Assembly: GCF_039697315.1 (NCBI RefSeq)
Contig: NZ_CP155619.1
Coordinates: 5,084,001-5,148,000 of the forward strand
DNA: 64,000 nucleotides
Reading direction: 5' to 3'
Source: Pseudomonas abietaniphila
Lineage (GTDB): Bacteria; Pseudomonadota; Gammaproteobacteria; Pseudomonadales; Pseudomonadaceae
Shown: positions 15,301-24,659 of the stretch, one piece after another
Layout: the number at the start of each line of letters is the position of its first letter
How positions within the stretch are numbered: position 1 is the first letter of the stretch
Translations under genes and position numbers: made by a program
The notes under the pieces: generated by a model
The model's input: the letters and a program-made list of their open reading frames with translations, nothing else
The model's database searches: none
What the model was told of the DNA's origin: nothing

Positions 15301-17112
15301 ATGTCATTCAACATCGCAGTGGCCGGTCTGCACGCGGCGCATAAACGAATGGAAGTTGCCGGCAATAACATTGCCAACGTCCATACCTCAGGTTTCAAGT
15401 CTTCGCGGGCGGAATTCGCCGCACTCTATTCATCGGCGGCGCTCGGTGGCAGCCGTTACGCTTCGGGCGATGGTGTACGCGTAGCGAACGTGTCACAAAA
15501 CTTCGCGCAGGGCGGGGCGATTTCCAGCCAGGGGCGTGTGCTCGACATGCAGATCCAGGGTCAAGGCTTTTTCGTGATGAGCGACGGCGGCGCATTGAGC
15601 TACACGCGCTCGGGGGCCTTTCACATGGACAAGGAAAACTTCGTGGTCGATGCCCAGGGCAGTCGGTTGCAAGGGTACGGCGTCAACACCGAAGGCGAAC
15701 TCATCAGCGGGGTGCGCAGTGACCTGAAAATCGACACCGCCAACCTTGCACCCCAGGCCACGAGCAAGATGGAGCAGACCGTGAACCTTGACGCCGCGAC
15801 GGCTTCGCTGGCGGCTGTCCCGCGTTTCAATCCCGATGATGCGCGCACGTATACCCGCATGGTCAGCCGCACGATTCAGGATGCGGGCGTGCCGGAGGTG
15901 AAGGAGGTGCTGGGTGTCGATGCTGCGGGGAACAGCATCGTCGTTACGCCAGCAAAAGCCGCGGTGCCACCGCAGGATCATGAGCTCAAGCAATACTTCG
16001 TCAAACTCGACGACAACACCTGGACCTCTTACATCCTCATTGACGGCATCAACCCGTTGGATCCTTCGAACAGGTCGCCGCTGGAGGTGGGGTTGCACAC
16101 CCAGCTCAACGGCGCGCTGTCCCTGACGGGCACTTCGGCGGCGATTGAAAAGACGTCCAACACTGAACTGGCATTGCGTGACTGGCGCCCGGCGATCAAG
16201 GTCAATGGCGGTTGGGTGCCGAGTGATGCGGCCAATGCCGGTCCGATTTCGATCCCGCTCAGCGATGCCAGCGGCAGTTTGCTCAGCCCGACGGACGCCG
16301 TCATCCCGCGTCCGGTCCCGATGTTCAATCCGAACGATCTGACGACCTACAGCAAGATGTTCACCTCCACGGTATTCGACAGCCTCGGCAACGGGCATCC
16401 GATGACGCAGTACTTCGTGAAGGACGGCAGCAACAGCTGGAAGATGCATGTGCTGGTCGACGGCCTGAACCCGCAGGATCCCAGTCGCAAGGACCCGGTC
16501 ACGGCCAGCATGCTGTTCGACAGTCGGGGCAATTTGCAGTCGTTGGTCGGCGGTGCCGGTTTGTCGGGTGCCAACCAGACATTGACGCTGACGGGTTGGG
16601 TGCCGGCCAAGCCGCTGGAGGGTGGTCGTCCTGGCAGTTCGTGGGGCAGCAACGGCGCTTCGGCCAACGGTGACGGGATCGTCATAGACATGAGCAAGCT
16701 TAGTCAGTACCGCGCAGCTACGGCGTTGACCTCGCCGGTTGTGGATGGGCACGCGCCGGGGGAAATCCGAGCGATCTCGATTGATCGCACAGGCGTTATC
16801 AGCGCCGGTTTCAGCAACGGCCTCAACCGCAAGATCGGCCAGGTCATGCTCGCCAGCTTTGCCAACGATCAGGGGTTGCAGCCCATCACCGGCACACGGT
16901 GGAAGGAGACCCATGAGTCGGGCGTCGCCCAGTACGACGGGCCCGCCACCGGCAGTCTGGGCAGCATCGCCGGGCAGTCGCTGGAGGGCTCCAATGTTGA
17001 TTTGTCGCAGGAGTTGGTGGAGCTGATTCAGGCGCAGACGGCCTATCAGGCGAACTCGAAAACGCTGTCCACCGAAGCCGAGTTGATGCAGACGTTAATT
17101 CGGGCGACATGA
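15301..17112 (+). CDS. second flagellar hook protein with an internally duplicated segment (FlgE2)
   Basis: A 603-residue FlgE paralogue, 163 residues longer than FlgE next door. Both ends are intact: RMEVAGNNIANVHTSGFKSS at about 16-35 and ESNVDLSQELVELIQAQTAY-type C-terminal helix (here GSNVDLSQELVELIQ). The extra length is a tandem copy of the central hook unit: unit 1 starts FNPDDARTYTRM at residue 176 and contains LKQYFVKLDDNTW and ILIDGINPLDPSNRSP; unit 2 starts FNPNDLTTYSKM at 342 and contains MTQYFVKDGSNSW and VLVDGLNPQDPSRKDP, a 166-residue offset. ATG at 15301 follows GGGAGAG; an open frame to 15208 is non-homologous. It has no visible promoter and lies outside both flanking operons. 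It may be an accessory or alternative hook subunit. Confidence 0.9.
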   Translation: MSFNIAVAGLHAAHKRMEVAGNNIANVHTSGFKSSRAEFAALYSSAALGGSRYASGDGVRVANVSQNFAQGGAISSQGRVLDMQIQGQGFFVMSDGGALSYTRSGAFHMDKENFVVDAQGSRLQGYGVNTEGELISGVRSDLKIDTANLAPQATSKMEQTVNLDAATASLAAVPRFNPDDARTYTRMVSRTIQDAGVPEVKEVLGVDAAGNSIVVTPAKAAVPPQDHELKQYFVKLDDNTWTSYILIDGINPLDPSNRSPLEVGLHTQLNGALSLTGTSAAIEKTSNTELALRDWRPAIKVNGGWVPSDAANAGPISIPLSDASGSLLSPTDAVIPRPVPMFNPNDLTTYSKMFTSTVFDSLGNGHPMTQYFVKDGSNSWKMHVLVDGLNPQDPSRKDPVTASMLFDSRGNLQSLVGGAGLSGANQTLTLTGWVPAKPLEGGRPGSSWGSNGASANGDGIVIDMSKLSQYRAATALTSPVVDGHAPGEIRAISIDRTGVISAGFSNGLNRKIGQVMLASFANDQGLQPITGTRWKETHESGVAQYDGPATGSLGSIAGQSLEGSNVDLSQELVELIQAQTAYQANSKTLSTEAELMQTLIRAT

Positions 17113-17174
17113 TCGAGAGGGTGGCGTCGTGCGCGGATGCCGGGTGCGCCGCCTTTCCAAGGCTATCGAATAAC

Positions 17175-17268
17175 CCTGTGGGAGCGAATTGATTCGCGAT
17201 GCGGTCGATCTGGCGATGGATCTTTATCGCCTGCCCAGGCCTCTCGCGAATGAATGCGCTCCCACAGG
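17175..17268. repeat. REP doublet after flgE2
   Basis: GAGCGAATTGATTCGCGA and the inverse TCGCGAATGAATGCGCTC, with outer CCTGTGG / CCCACAGG; same family as the pair at 6124. Confidence 0.78.
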
Positions 17269-17323
17269 CGTGGACTGGATGCTCGCTTAAAGGGTGGATG
17301 ATTGTGTCAGCACCCGATTCAAC

Positions 17324-17500
17324 TCAAATCGAACAATCAGACTTCACAAACCCTCTGCTGACCTTGGTCCAGCCCTTGCCGGGGCTGGTCTGTGCGCAGA
17401 CGGTTTTATCCTTCCCCTGCCACAGGTAATACGGCGCTCGCGCGGCAACGGCCACGGTCGAGCAGGCGAGGAGGAGGGCGAAGACGAGCGGCAAACGCAT
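17324..17500 (-). CDS. small secreted/periplasmic protein of unknown function
   Basis: A 58-residue protein on the strand opposite to the flagellar genes. It has a clear signal peptide (MRLPLVFALLLACSTVAVA, cleavage near AVA-AR) and a mature part of about 38 residues, beginning APYYLWQGKDKTVCAQT and ending FVKSDCSI, with two cysteines that could pair. ATG complement at 17498-17500 is preferred over the longer upstream frame because AGGAAA precedes it at good spacing and it starts the signal peptide. I do not recognise the family. It interrupts the flgE2-flgF interval. Confidence 0.65.
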   Translation of the reverse strand: MRLPLVFALLLACSTVAVAARAPYYLWQGKDKTVCAQTSPGKGWTKVSRGFVKSDCSI

Positions 17501-17714
17501 GACAGTTTCCTGTGGCAAAAAAGGCCGGTGAGCGAACCGCTGCAATTATCGCTCCTCGGGTGAAGCGCCTCACGCGAAATTTTTGGCGGCGCTGACGACG
17601 GATTGCGTACAAAGCGGCGGTCCGCTGTCGCGGCCAGAAAACGTCTCGGTCGCCAGCAATGATTTGGCCCCGTAACCATTGGAAAATCAGCACTTTGTAT
17701 CACCGCTGAAAAAC

Positions 17715-17730
17715 TGGTTCGATTATTGCT
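17715..17730 (+). promoter_or_regulatory. sigma-54 promoter of flgFGHIJKL
   Basis: TGGTTC-N5-TTGCT with GG-N10-GC spacing; two mismatches in the -24 element. It lies 54 bases before the flgF start, as expected for a separate flgF operon. Confidence 0.6.
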
Positions 17731-17784
17731 ATGACCTCTGCAGTACAGCTACAGGCGGCAAACGTCTGTCGGAGGAGGAAGACT

Positions 17785-18525
17785 GTGGACAAGTTGCTTT
17801 ACGTGGCCATGAGCGGTGCGTCGGAAAACGCCATTGCGCAAAAGGCCCATGCCAACAACCTGGCGAACGTCTCGACCAACGGGTTTCAGCGCGACCTTGA
17901 ACAGGCCCGCTCGATGCCGGTGTTTGGCGAGGTTAACCCGTCGCGCGCCTATGCCATGAGCGAGCGTCCGGGCACGGACTTCAGCCAGGGTTCGATGATC
18001 GACACCGGTCGTGAACTGGACGTTGCCGTCAAAGGCAATGGCTGGATGGCAGTCCAGACTCCCGACGGCGGCGAAGCCTATACCCGCACTTCCAGCATGA
18101 ACATTGACGCCCTCGGCGTGCTGCGTGATGGCAATGGTTTGCCGGTCATGGGCAACAGCGGGCCGATTGCCGTGCCGCCTCAGCAGCAGATCGAGATCGG
18201 TGCCGACGGCACGATCAGCGTTCGTTCCCTGGGTGAAAGCCCGCAGGTGATGGCTGAGATTGACCGCATCAAGCTGGTCAAGCCGGACCTGGCGAACATG
18301 GAAAAAGGTCCCGACGGTCTGATGCACACCAAAGACGGCAAACCGGCGCAGGCCGATGCCGATGTGCAGGTGGAATCCGGGTTTCTGCAGTCGAGCAACG
18401 TCAACGCCGTCGAGGAAATGACCTCGGTGCTGGCGTTGTCCCGTCAATTCGAACTGCACATCAAGATGATGAAGACCGCCGAGCAGGATGACGAGTCGAT
18501 GGCTCGCGTCTTGCAAATGGGCTAA
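17785..18525 (+). CDS. flgF: flagellar basal-body rod protein FlgF
   Basis: A 246-residue rod subunit. The GTG at 17785 is chosen: it is preceded by GGAGGAGGAA at four bases and begins the family N-terminus VDKLLYVAMSGASENAIAQ; the frame is open to 17731 without homology. [19 protein letters not shown] (about 20-38) and the C-terminal SSNVNAVEEMTSVLALSRQFE motif are typical. First gene of flgFGHIJKL. Confidence 0.95.
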   Translation: MDKLLYVAMSGASENAIAQKAHANNLANVSTNGFQRDLEQARSMPVFGEVNPSRAYAMSERPGTDFSQGSMIDTGRELDVAVKGNGWMAVQTPDGGEAYTRTSSMNIDALGVLRDGNGLPVMGNSGPIAVPPQQQIEIGADGTISVRSLGESPQVMAEIDRIKLVKPDLANMEKGPDGLMHTKDGKPAQADADVQVESGFLQSSNVNAVEEMTSVLALSRQFELHIKMMKTAEQDDESMARVLQMG

Positions 18526-18572
18526 TGACTGACAGCTTGCGCCGATAATCAGGCGCTCGAGGAGAAACACGA

Positions 18573-19361
18573 ATGCTTCCGGCACTCTATGTTGCGAAAA
18601 CCGGCTTGGCGGCTCAGGACACCAACCTGACCACCATTTCGAACAACCTGGCCAACGTCTCGACCACCGGTTTCAAAAGTGATCGCGCCGAGTTCCAGGA
18701 CCTGCTGTATCAGATCAAGCGTCAGCCAGGTGCTCAGTCCACTCAGGACAGCGAGCTGCCTTCCGGTCTGCAGCTGGGTACCGGTGTGCGCATCGTCGGC
18801 ACGCAGAAAAACTTCACGGCGGGCAGCCTGCAAACCACCAACCAGCCGCTGGACATGGCGGTGAACGGCCGTGGTTTCTTCCAGATCCGTCAGCCTGACG
18901 GCACCCTGGCATACACCCGCGACGGTACGTTCCACCTCGACCAGAACGGCCAGATCGTGACCTCCAACGGTTATGCGCTGGAGCCTGCGATTGTCGTTCC
19001 ACAAGACTCGCAGACCTTCACGGTCGGTGAAGATGGCACCGTGTCGATCACCACGTCGACCAACACCGCGACGCCACAGATCATCGGCAACATCCAGACC
19101 GCCGACTTCATCAACCCGGCCGGCCTGCAATCGCAAGGCGGCAACCTGTACCTGGAAACTGCTTCCAGCGGTGCGCCGCAGGTCGGTACGCCGGGCCTGA
19201 ACGGTCTGGGCGTGGTCAAGCAGAACACCCTGGAAAACTCCAACGTCAGCACCGTGGAAGAGCTGGTGAACATGATCACCACTCAGCGCGCTTACGAGAT
19301 GAATTCCAAAGTGATCTCGACCGCCGACTCGATGCTGCAGTACGTGACGCAGAACTTGTAA
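18573..19361 (+). CDS. flgG: flagellar distal rod protein FlgG
   Basis: A 262-residue distal rod subunit, standard length. Motifs: [20 protein letters not shown] near the N-terminus, [14 protein letters not shown], and the C-terminal [20 protein letters not shown] region. GAGGAGAAA precedes the ATG. flgH follows. Confidence 0.97.
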   Translation: MLPALYVAKTGLAAQDTNLTTISNNLANVSTTGFKSDRAEFQDLLYQIKRQPGAQSTQDSELPSGLQLGTGVRIVGTQKNFTAGSLQTTNQPLDMAVNGRGFFQIRQPDGTLAYTRDGTFHLDQNGQIVTSNGYALEPAIVVPQDSQTFTVGEDGTVSITTSTNTATPQIIGNIQTADFINPAGLQSQGGNLYLETASSGAPQVGTPGLNGLGVVKQNTLENSNVSTVEELVNMITTQRAYEMNSKVISTADSMLQYVTQNL

Positions 19362-19471
19362 TCCGGCGCTGTAAACGGAGCCTGAAACACCTGATGTTCT
19401 TCAATGAAACACCTGATCAATCCGATGGGGCGCCTGAAAACCGCCTGCTACACCGCGAGGTTTTAAGTGTC

Positions 19472-20185
19472 ATGAAACGGCTTTCTGTATTGCGGCTTTC
19501 CCTGTTGGCAGCACCGCTGTGCGGTATCGCGCTGCTGACCGGTTGCGTTGCGCCTTCGGCCAAACCCAATGACCCTTACTACGCACCGGTGTTGCCACGA
19601 ACGCCGCTGCCTTCGGCGGCGAACAACGGTTCGATCTATCAGGCCGGTTTCGAGCAGAACCTCTACGGCGACCGCAAGGCTTACCGGGTCGGTGACATCA
19701 TCACCATCACCCTGTCCGAGAGAATGGCGGCCAGCAAGGCAGCCAGTTCCGGGATCAGCAAGACCAGCAAAACCAGTGTCGGCCTGACCTCGCTGTTCGG
19801 TGTGGGCGTGAACACCAACAACCCAGTGGGTGGTGGCGATCTGAGTCTGGACGCCGGCTACACCGGCGACCGCGCCACCAAGGGCGATGGCAAGGCCGCA
19901 CAGAGCAACAGCCTGACCGGTTCGATCACCGTGACCGTGGCCGATGTGCTGCCTAACGGCATTCTGTCGGTGCGTGGCGAGAAATGGATGACGCTCAATA
20001 CCGGCGACGAGCTGGTGCGTATCGCGGGCCTCATCCGTGCTGATGACATCGCCACTGACAACACCGTGTCGTCCACTCGCGTGGCCGATGCGCGCATCAC
20101 ATATTCCGGTACAGGGGCGTTTGCCGATTCCAGTCAGCCAGGCTGGTTCGACCGATTCTTCCTGAGCCCGTTGTTCCCTTTCTGA
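19472..20185 (+). CDS. flgH: flagellar L-ring lipoprotein FlgH
   Basis: A 237-residue outer-membrane lipoprotein forming the L ring. Signal peptide with lipobox LLTG-C25, then the FlgH signatures [46 protein letters not shown] and a C-terminal [17 protein letters not shown] at 19472 gives a proper lipoprotein signal; the frame is open to 19394 but that would add a polar stretch before it. Confidence 0.95.
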   Translation: MKRLSVLRLSLLAAPLCGIALLTGCVAPSAKPNDPYYAPVLPRTPLPSAANNGSIYQAGFEQNLYGDRKAYRVGDIITITLSERMAASKAASSGISKTSKTSVGLTSLFGVGVNTNNPVGGGDLSLDAGYTGDRATKGDGKAAQSNSLTGSITVTVADVLPNGILSVRGEKWMTLNTGDELVRIAGLIRADDIATDNTVSSTRVADARITYSGTGAFADSSQPGWFDRFFLSPLFPF

Positions 20186-20198
20186 TACCGGGATAGCC

Positions 20199-21308
20199 AT
20201 GATCACGTTCAAGCAACTGATAGCGGCAGCGCTGCTGTTCACCACGGCCATCGGCGCACACGCCGAGCGCCTGAAGGACATCGCCAGCATTTCCGGCGTG
20301 CGGACCAACCAATTGATCGGTTACGGTCTGGTGGTGGGCCTGAACGGCACGGGTGACCAGACCACCCAGACGCCGTTCACCCTGCAGACCTTCAACAACA
20401 TGCTTTCGCAGTTCGGCATCAAGGTGCCGGCGGGCTCGGGCACGGTGCAGCTGAAAAACGTTGCGGCCGTGGCGGTCTATGCCGACCTGCCACCGTTTGC
20501 CAAACCGGGTCAGCAGATCGACATCACCGTGTCGTCCATCGGTAACTCGAAAAGCCTGCGCGGCGGCAGCCTGTTGATGACCCCGATGAAAGGTATCGAC
20601 GGCAACGTGTATGCGGTCGCTCAGGGCAACCTGGTGGTCGGCGGCTTCGATGCCGAAGGCCGTGACGGTTCCAAGATCACCGTCAACGTGCCGTCGTCGG
20701 GTCGTATCCCGGGCGGAGCATCGGTGGAACGCGCGGTGCCGAGCGGTTTCAACCAGGGCAACTCGCTGACGTTGAACCTCAATCGCAACGACTTCACCAC
20801 CGCCAAGCGCATCGTCGACAAGATCAACGACATGCTTGGCCCTGGCGTTGCTCAGGCGCTGGACGGTGGTTCTGTACGCGTGACCGCGCCGCTGGACCCT
20901 AACCAGCGCGTCGATTACCTGTCGGTGCTGGAAAACCTGGAAATCGATCCGGGCCAGACCTCGGCCAAGGTCATCATCAACTCGCGAACCGGCACGATCG
21001 TCATCGGGCAGAACGTCAAGGTGTCGCCTGCTGCGGTCACCCACGGCAGCCTGACCGTGACCATTACCGAAGACCCGGTGGTAAGTCAGCCGGGTGCGTT
21101 CTCCAACGGCCAGACGGCCGTGGTCCCGCGTTCCAAGATCAACGCTCAGCAAGAGCTGCACCCGATGTTCAAGTTCGGTCCCGGCACCACGCTGGACGAA
21201 ATCGTGCGTGCAGTTAACCAGGTGGGCGCAGCCCCGGGTGACTTGATGGCCATTCTCGAAGCACTCAAGCAGGCCGGCGCATTGCAAGCCGATCTGATCG
21301 TGATTTAA
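20199..21308 (+). CDS. flgI: flagellar P-ring protein FlgI
   Basis: A 369-residue periplasmic ring protein. Signal peptide 1-22 ([17 protein letters not shown]), then [33 protein letters not shown] (given here in pieces: [12 protein letters not shown] and [14 protein letters not shown]) and the [23 protein letters not shown] and [29 protein letters not shown] C-terminus. Assembly needs FlgA. Thirteen bases after flgH. Confidence 0.97.
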   Translation: MITFKQLIAAALLFTTAIGAHAERLKDIASISGVRTNQLIGYGLVVGLNGTGDQTTQTPFTLQTFNNMLSQFGIKVPAGSGTVQLKNVAAVAVYADLPPFAKPGQQIDITVSSIGNSKSLRGGSLLMTPMKGIDGNVYAVAQGNLVVGGFDAEGRDGSKITVNVPSSGRIPGGASVERAVPSGFNQGNSLTLNLNRNDFTTAKRIVDKINDMLGPGVAQALDGGSVRVTAPLDPNQRVDYLSVLENLEIDPGQTSAKVIINSRTGTIVIGQNVKVSPAAVTHGSLTVTITEDPVVSQPGAFSNGQTAVVPRSKINAQQELHPMFKFGPGTTLDEIVRAVNQVGAAPGDLMAILEALKQAGALQADLIVI

Positions 21309-21318
21309 GGGCGCAGCG

Positions 21319-22593
21319 ATGAGTATTCCAAGTGGCGGTCCGTCCAGTACTGCGGGTGATTCGGGAGCGTATACCGACCTCAATCGTCTGACCGCTTTGA
21401 AGACTGGCGACCGCGACAGCGATGCCAACCTGAAGAAAGTGGCGCAGGAATTCGAGTCGCTGTTCGTCAGCCAGATGCTCAAGGCCATGCGTTCGGCCAA
21501 CGAAGTGCTGGCCAAGGACAACTCGATGAACACCGCGGCCACGCGGCAGTATCAGGACATGTACGACCAGCAGTTGTCGGTGAGCATGTCGCGCGAGGGC
21601 GGTGGTATCGGTTTGCAGGACGTGTTGATGCGTCAACTGTCCAAGAACAAGACCAGTGAAATCGCCCCTGCGACCAACGCACTCAATGCCGCTGCCAAGC
21701 CTGACGCCGCCTCGGCACCGTCAGGGCTGGCGACCCGCGTTGCCCAGCGTCCGCTGTGGGCCACTCGTTCCGTTGCCGCGCCTGCCACGTCGGCCGACGG
21801 CACGCCGCACAACGACGTCGCCGCGCTGAATTCCCGTCGTCTGTCGCTGCCCAGCAAGCTCAGCGACCGGATCCTGGCAGGCATCGTGCCGAACACCTCT
21901 GGCGCGCAGGATGCCGCTGCCAGTGCGACCACGCTGAAGAATCGCATCGCTGTTTCCAATGCCGTCGACGCTGCCAAAAAAGCCGGCAGTCAGGGCAATG
22001 GCGACTGGACCATCGGCCCGGAATTCACCGCCCAGGCCAATGCCTATGTGCGCAGCCGGGTGCAGACCCCGTTGGCGCCGGGCAAGGCGGCGTTTGCCAA
22101 TGCCGACGAATTTGTCTCGACCATGCTGCCGCTGGCCAAGGACGCCGCCGCGCGTATCGGCGTCGATCCGACCGTGCTCGTGGCGCAGGCTGCGCTGGAA
22201 ACCGGCTGGGGCAAATCGATCATGCGTCAGTCCGACGGCAGCAGCAGTCACAACCTGTTCGGCATCAAGGCACAGGGTAACTGGCAAGGCCCTGAAGCCC
22301 GCGCGATCACCAGCGAGTTCCGTGACGGCAAGATGGTCAAGGAGACGGCGGACTTCCGTTCCTACGACTCCTACGCCAGCAGCTTCCATGACCTGGTGAG
22401 CTTCCTGCAGAACAACAATCGCTATCAAGCCACGCTGAAGTCGGCCGATAACCCGGAACAGTTTGTGAAAGAGCTGCAGAAGGCCGGTTACGCCACGGAC
22501 CCGGACTATGCCAGCAAGATTTCTCAAATAGCGAAACAGATGAAGAGTTACCAGAACTACGCAGCCGCAGCGGGCTCTTCCACGACTTTATAA
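21319..22593 (+). CDS. flgJ: rod cap and peptidoglycan hydrolase FlgJ
   Basis: A 424-residue two-domain protein. Residues about 20-100 are the rod-capping domain (LKKVAQEFESLFVSQMLKAMR). A polar Ala/Ser/Pro-rich linker (about 110-245) follows, and residues about 265-410 are a glucosaminidase domain with catalytic E294 in VAQAALETGWGKS and the HNLFGIKA motif. It digests peptidoglycan as the rod passes. The linker makes it somewhat longer than enterobacterial FlgJ (~313). Confidence 0.95.
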   Translation: MSIPSGGPSSTAGDSGAYTDLNRLTALKTGDRDSDANLKKVAQEFESLFVSQMLKAMRSANEVLAKDNSMNTAATRQYQDMYDQQLSVSMSREGGGIGLQDVLMRQLSKNKTSEIAPATNALNAAAKPDAASAPSGLATRVAQRPLWATRSVAAPATSADGTPHNDVAALNSRRLSLPSKLSDRILAGIVPNTSGAQDAAASATTLKNRIAVSNAVDAAKKAGSQGNGDWTIGPEFTAQANAYVRSRVQTPLAPGKAAFANADEFVSTMLPLAKDAAARIGVDPTVLVAQAALETGWGKSIMRQSDGSSSHNLFGIKAQGNWQGPEARAITSEFRDGKMVKETADFRSYDSYASSFHDLVSFLQNNNRYQATLKSADNPEQFVKELQKAGYATDPDYASKISQIAKQMKSYQNYAAAAGSSTTL

Positions 22594-22603
22594 GGTTTGA
22601 ACC

Positions 22604-24646
22604 ATGTCACTGATTTCAATTGGGCTTTCGGGACTGAACGCCAGCAGTGCAGCGATGACCACCATCGGCAACAACACTGCGAACGTTGATACGCTGGGTT
22701 ACTCGCGTCAGCAGGTGATGACCACCTCCGGTGCGCAGCAGAACATCGGCGTGGGTTTCATCGGCACCGGTACCACGCTGTCCGACGTGCGCCGTATCTA
22801 CAACGGCTTCCTGAATACCCAAGTGCAAAGCAGTACATCGCTCAATTCCGACGCCCAGGCGTACCTGGGGCAGGCGAGCAAGCTGGACTCGATCCTGTCG
22901 GACAGCTCGACCGGGATCAGTACGGTCTTGAGCAAGTTTTTCAGCAATCTGCAGCTGCTGTCGAAATCACCGAACGACTCGTCTGCGCGCACTAACTTTC
23001 TGACCAGCGCCTCAGCGTTGGCAGGGCAGTTCAACGCCATCTCTTCGCAGATGAAGGACCAGAATGCGAGCGTCAACACCCAGTTGACCTCGCTTTCAGG
23101 TCAGGTGAACTCGCTGGCGTCTTCGATTGCCAACCTGAACTCGCAGATCACGCAGGCCAAAGCCACGGGTGCCGAGCCCAACTCGCTTCTCGACTCCCGT
23201 GACGAAGCGGTGCGCCAGCTCAACGATCTGGTAGGCGCCAAGGTCGTCGACAACAACGGCAGCTACGACATCTACATCGGTACCGGTCAGCCGCTGGTCA
23301 CGGGCAACAAGGCCAACACGCTGAGTGCCGGCCCAAGCGACAGCGACCCGAACGTCTACTCGCTAAAGCTCAATTACCAGAACAGCAGCGTCGACGTATC
23401 GTCGGTCGTGACCGGCGGCACCATCGGCGGTCTGCTGCGCTATCGCAGCGACGTGTTGCAGCCTGCGCAAAATGAGCTGGGCCGTCTGGCGCTGGTGGTC
23501 TCCGACCAGATGAACCAGCAGATGAATCAAGGTGTGGACGCCAACGGCGACTTCGGCTCGAACCTGTTCAACAGCATCAACAACCCGAGCCTGACCAGCC
23601 AGCGCAGCATTGCCACCAAGGGCAACAGCGCAGGCTCCGGCAACCTGGACGTGACCATCGCCAACACGGGCGCTTTGACGACCAACGATTATCAGGTGAC
23701 GTTTACCAGCGCCACCGGTTACAGCGTCACCCGGCTGCCGGACGGCAAGGACATGGGTGCCTACAGCACGACCACGACGCCGCCTCCGGTCATCGACGGC
23801 TTCTCGCTGAAGCTGAGCGGTGGTGCGGTGGCTGCCGGTGACAGCTTCAAGGTCAGCCCGACGAACACTGCCGCCAGCGGTATCAAGACGGTGATGACCG
23901 ATCCGAAGACCCTCGCCGTGGCCGCGCCGCTGACAGGTACGACCGGCAGTAACACCGGCACCGGCACGTTCTCCCAACCAACCCTGAACACCCAGGCCGA
24001 TATCTACAACCCCACGGCCACCGCGGACATGCGCAAGGCGATTGGCGGCGCGACGCCGATGCGCCTGTTGATGGGGGCGGTCTCGGGTGGCGCTCAGGCG
24101 TACTCGCTGGTCGATGCCAACGGAGCGGCGGTCAAGGACAAGAACGGCAACCCGATCACCGGCAGTATCGTTCAGGGCCAGAACAACGACATCAGCATGG
24201 AAGTGGGTTACACCGACTCTTCCGGCACCGCGCAGTCCTTCAAGATCGGCATGTCTATCTCTGGGACACCGGAATCGGGTGACACCTACAGCATCAACCT
24301 GACCGGTGCGGGCTCCTCCGACAACCGCAACGCTGAAGTTGCAATGGGCCTGCAAACCAAGCAGACGATAGACACGGCCTCGGGCAACGGCACTGGCATG
24401 AGCATGAGCGATGCCAACAGCAAGATGATCACGACGGTCGGGTCTCAGGCCGCCCAAGCCAAGGACGATGCCACGGCGACCACGGCCGTACTGGCCCAGG
24501 CGAAAAGCTCGCGGGACAGTGTCTCGGGCGTTTCGCTGGATGAAGAAGCCGCCAACCTGGTCAAGTACCAGCAGTACTACACCGCGTCGTCGCAGATCAT
24601 CAAAGCGGCTCAAGCCATCTTCAGCACGCTGATCAACAGTCTTTAA
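22604..24646 (+). CDS. flgK: hook-filament junction protein FlgK (HAP1)
   Basis: A 680-residue junction protein. N-terminal MSLISIGLSGLNASSAAM and NNTANVDTLGYSRQQV, and C-terminal SGVSLDEEAANLVKYQQYYTA-type helix are the conserved ends; the middle (about 280-560) is a beta-rich variable domain. Exported by FlgN. Eleven bases after flgJ and 14 before flgL. Confidence 0.96.
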   Translation: MSLISIGLSGLNASSAAMTTIGNNTANVDTLGYSRQQVMTTSGAQQNIGVGFIGTGTTLSDVRRIYNGFLNTQVQSSTSLNSDAQAYLGQASKLDSILSDSSTGISTVLSKFFSNLQLLSKSPNDSSARTNFLTSASALAGQFNAISSQMKDQNASVNTQLTSLSGQVNSLASSIANLNSQITQAKATGAEPNSLLDSRDEAVRQLNDLVGAKVVDNNGSYDIYIGTGQPLVTGNKANTLSAGPSDSDPNVYSLKLNYQNSSVDVSSVVTGGTIGGLLRYRSDVLQPAQNELGRLALVVSDQMNQQMNQGVDANGDFGSNLFNSINNPSLTSQRSIATKGNSAGSGNLDVTIANTGALTTNDYQVTFTSATGYSVTRLPDGKDMGAYSTTTTPPPVIDGFSLKLSGGAVAAGDSFKVSPTNTAASGIKTVMTDPKTLAVAAPLTGTTGSNTGTGTFSQPTLNTQADIYNPTATADMRKAIGGATPMRLLMGAVSGGAQAYSLVDANGAAVKDKNGNPITGSIVQGQNNDISMEVGYTDSSGTAQSFKIGMSISGTPESGDTYSINLTGAGSSDNRNAEVAMGLQTKQTIDTASGNGTGMSMSDANSKMITTVGSQAAQAKDDATATTAVLAQAKSSRDSVSGVSLDEEAANLVKYQQYYTASSQIIKAAQAIFSTLINSL

Positions 24647-24659
24647 GGGGTCGTAATCC

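Noticed and set aside
15301..17112. flgE2 length due to a sequencing or assembly duplication
   Set aside because: The two central units are clearly diverged at the base and protein level, so they are an old duplication rather than an assembly artefact.
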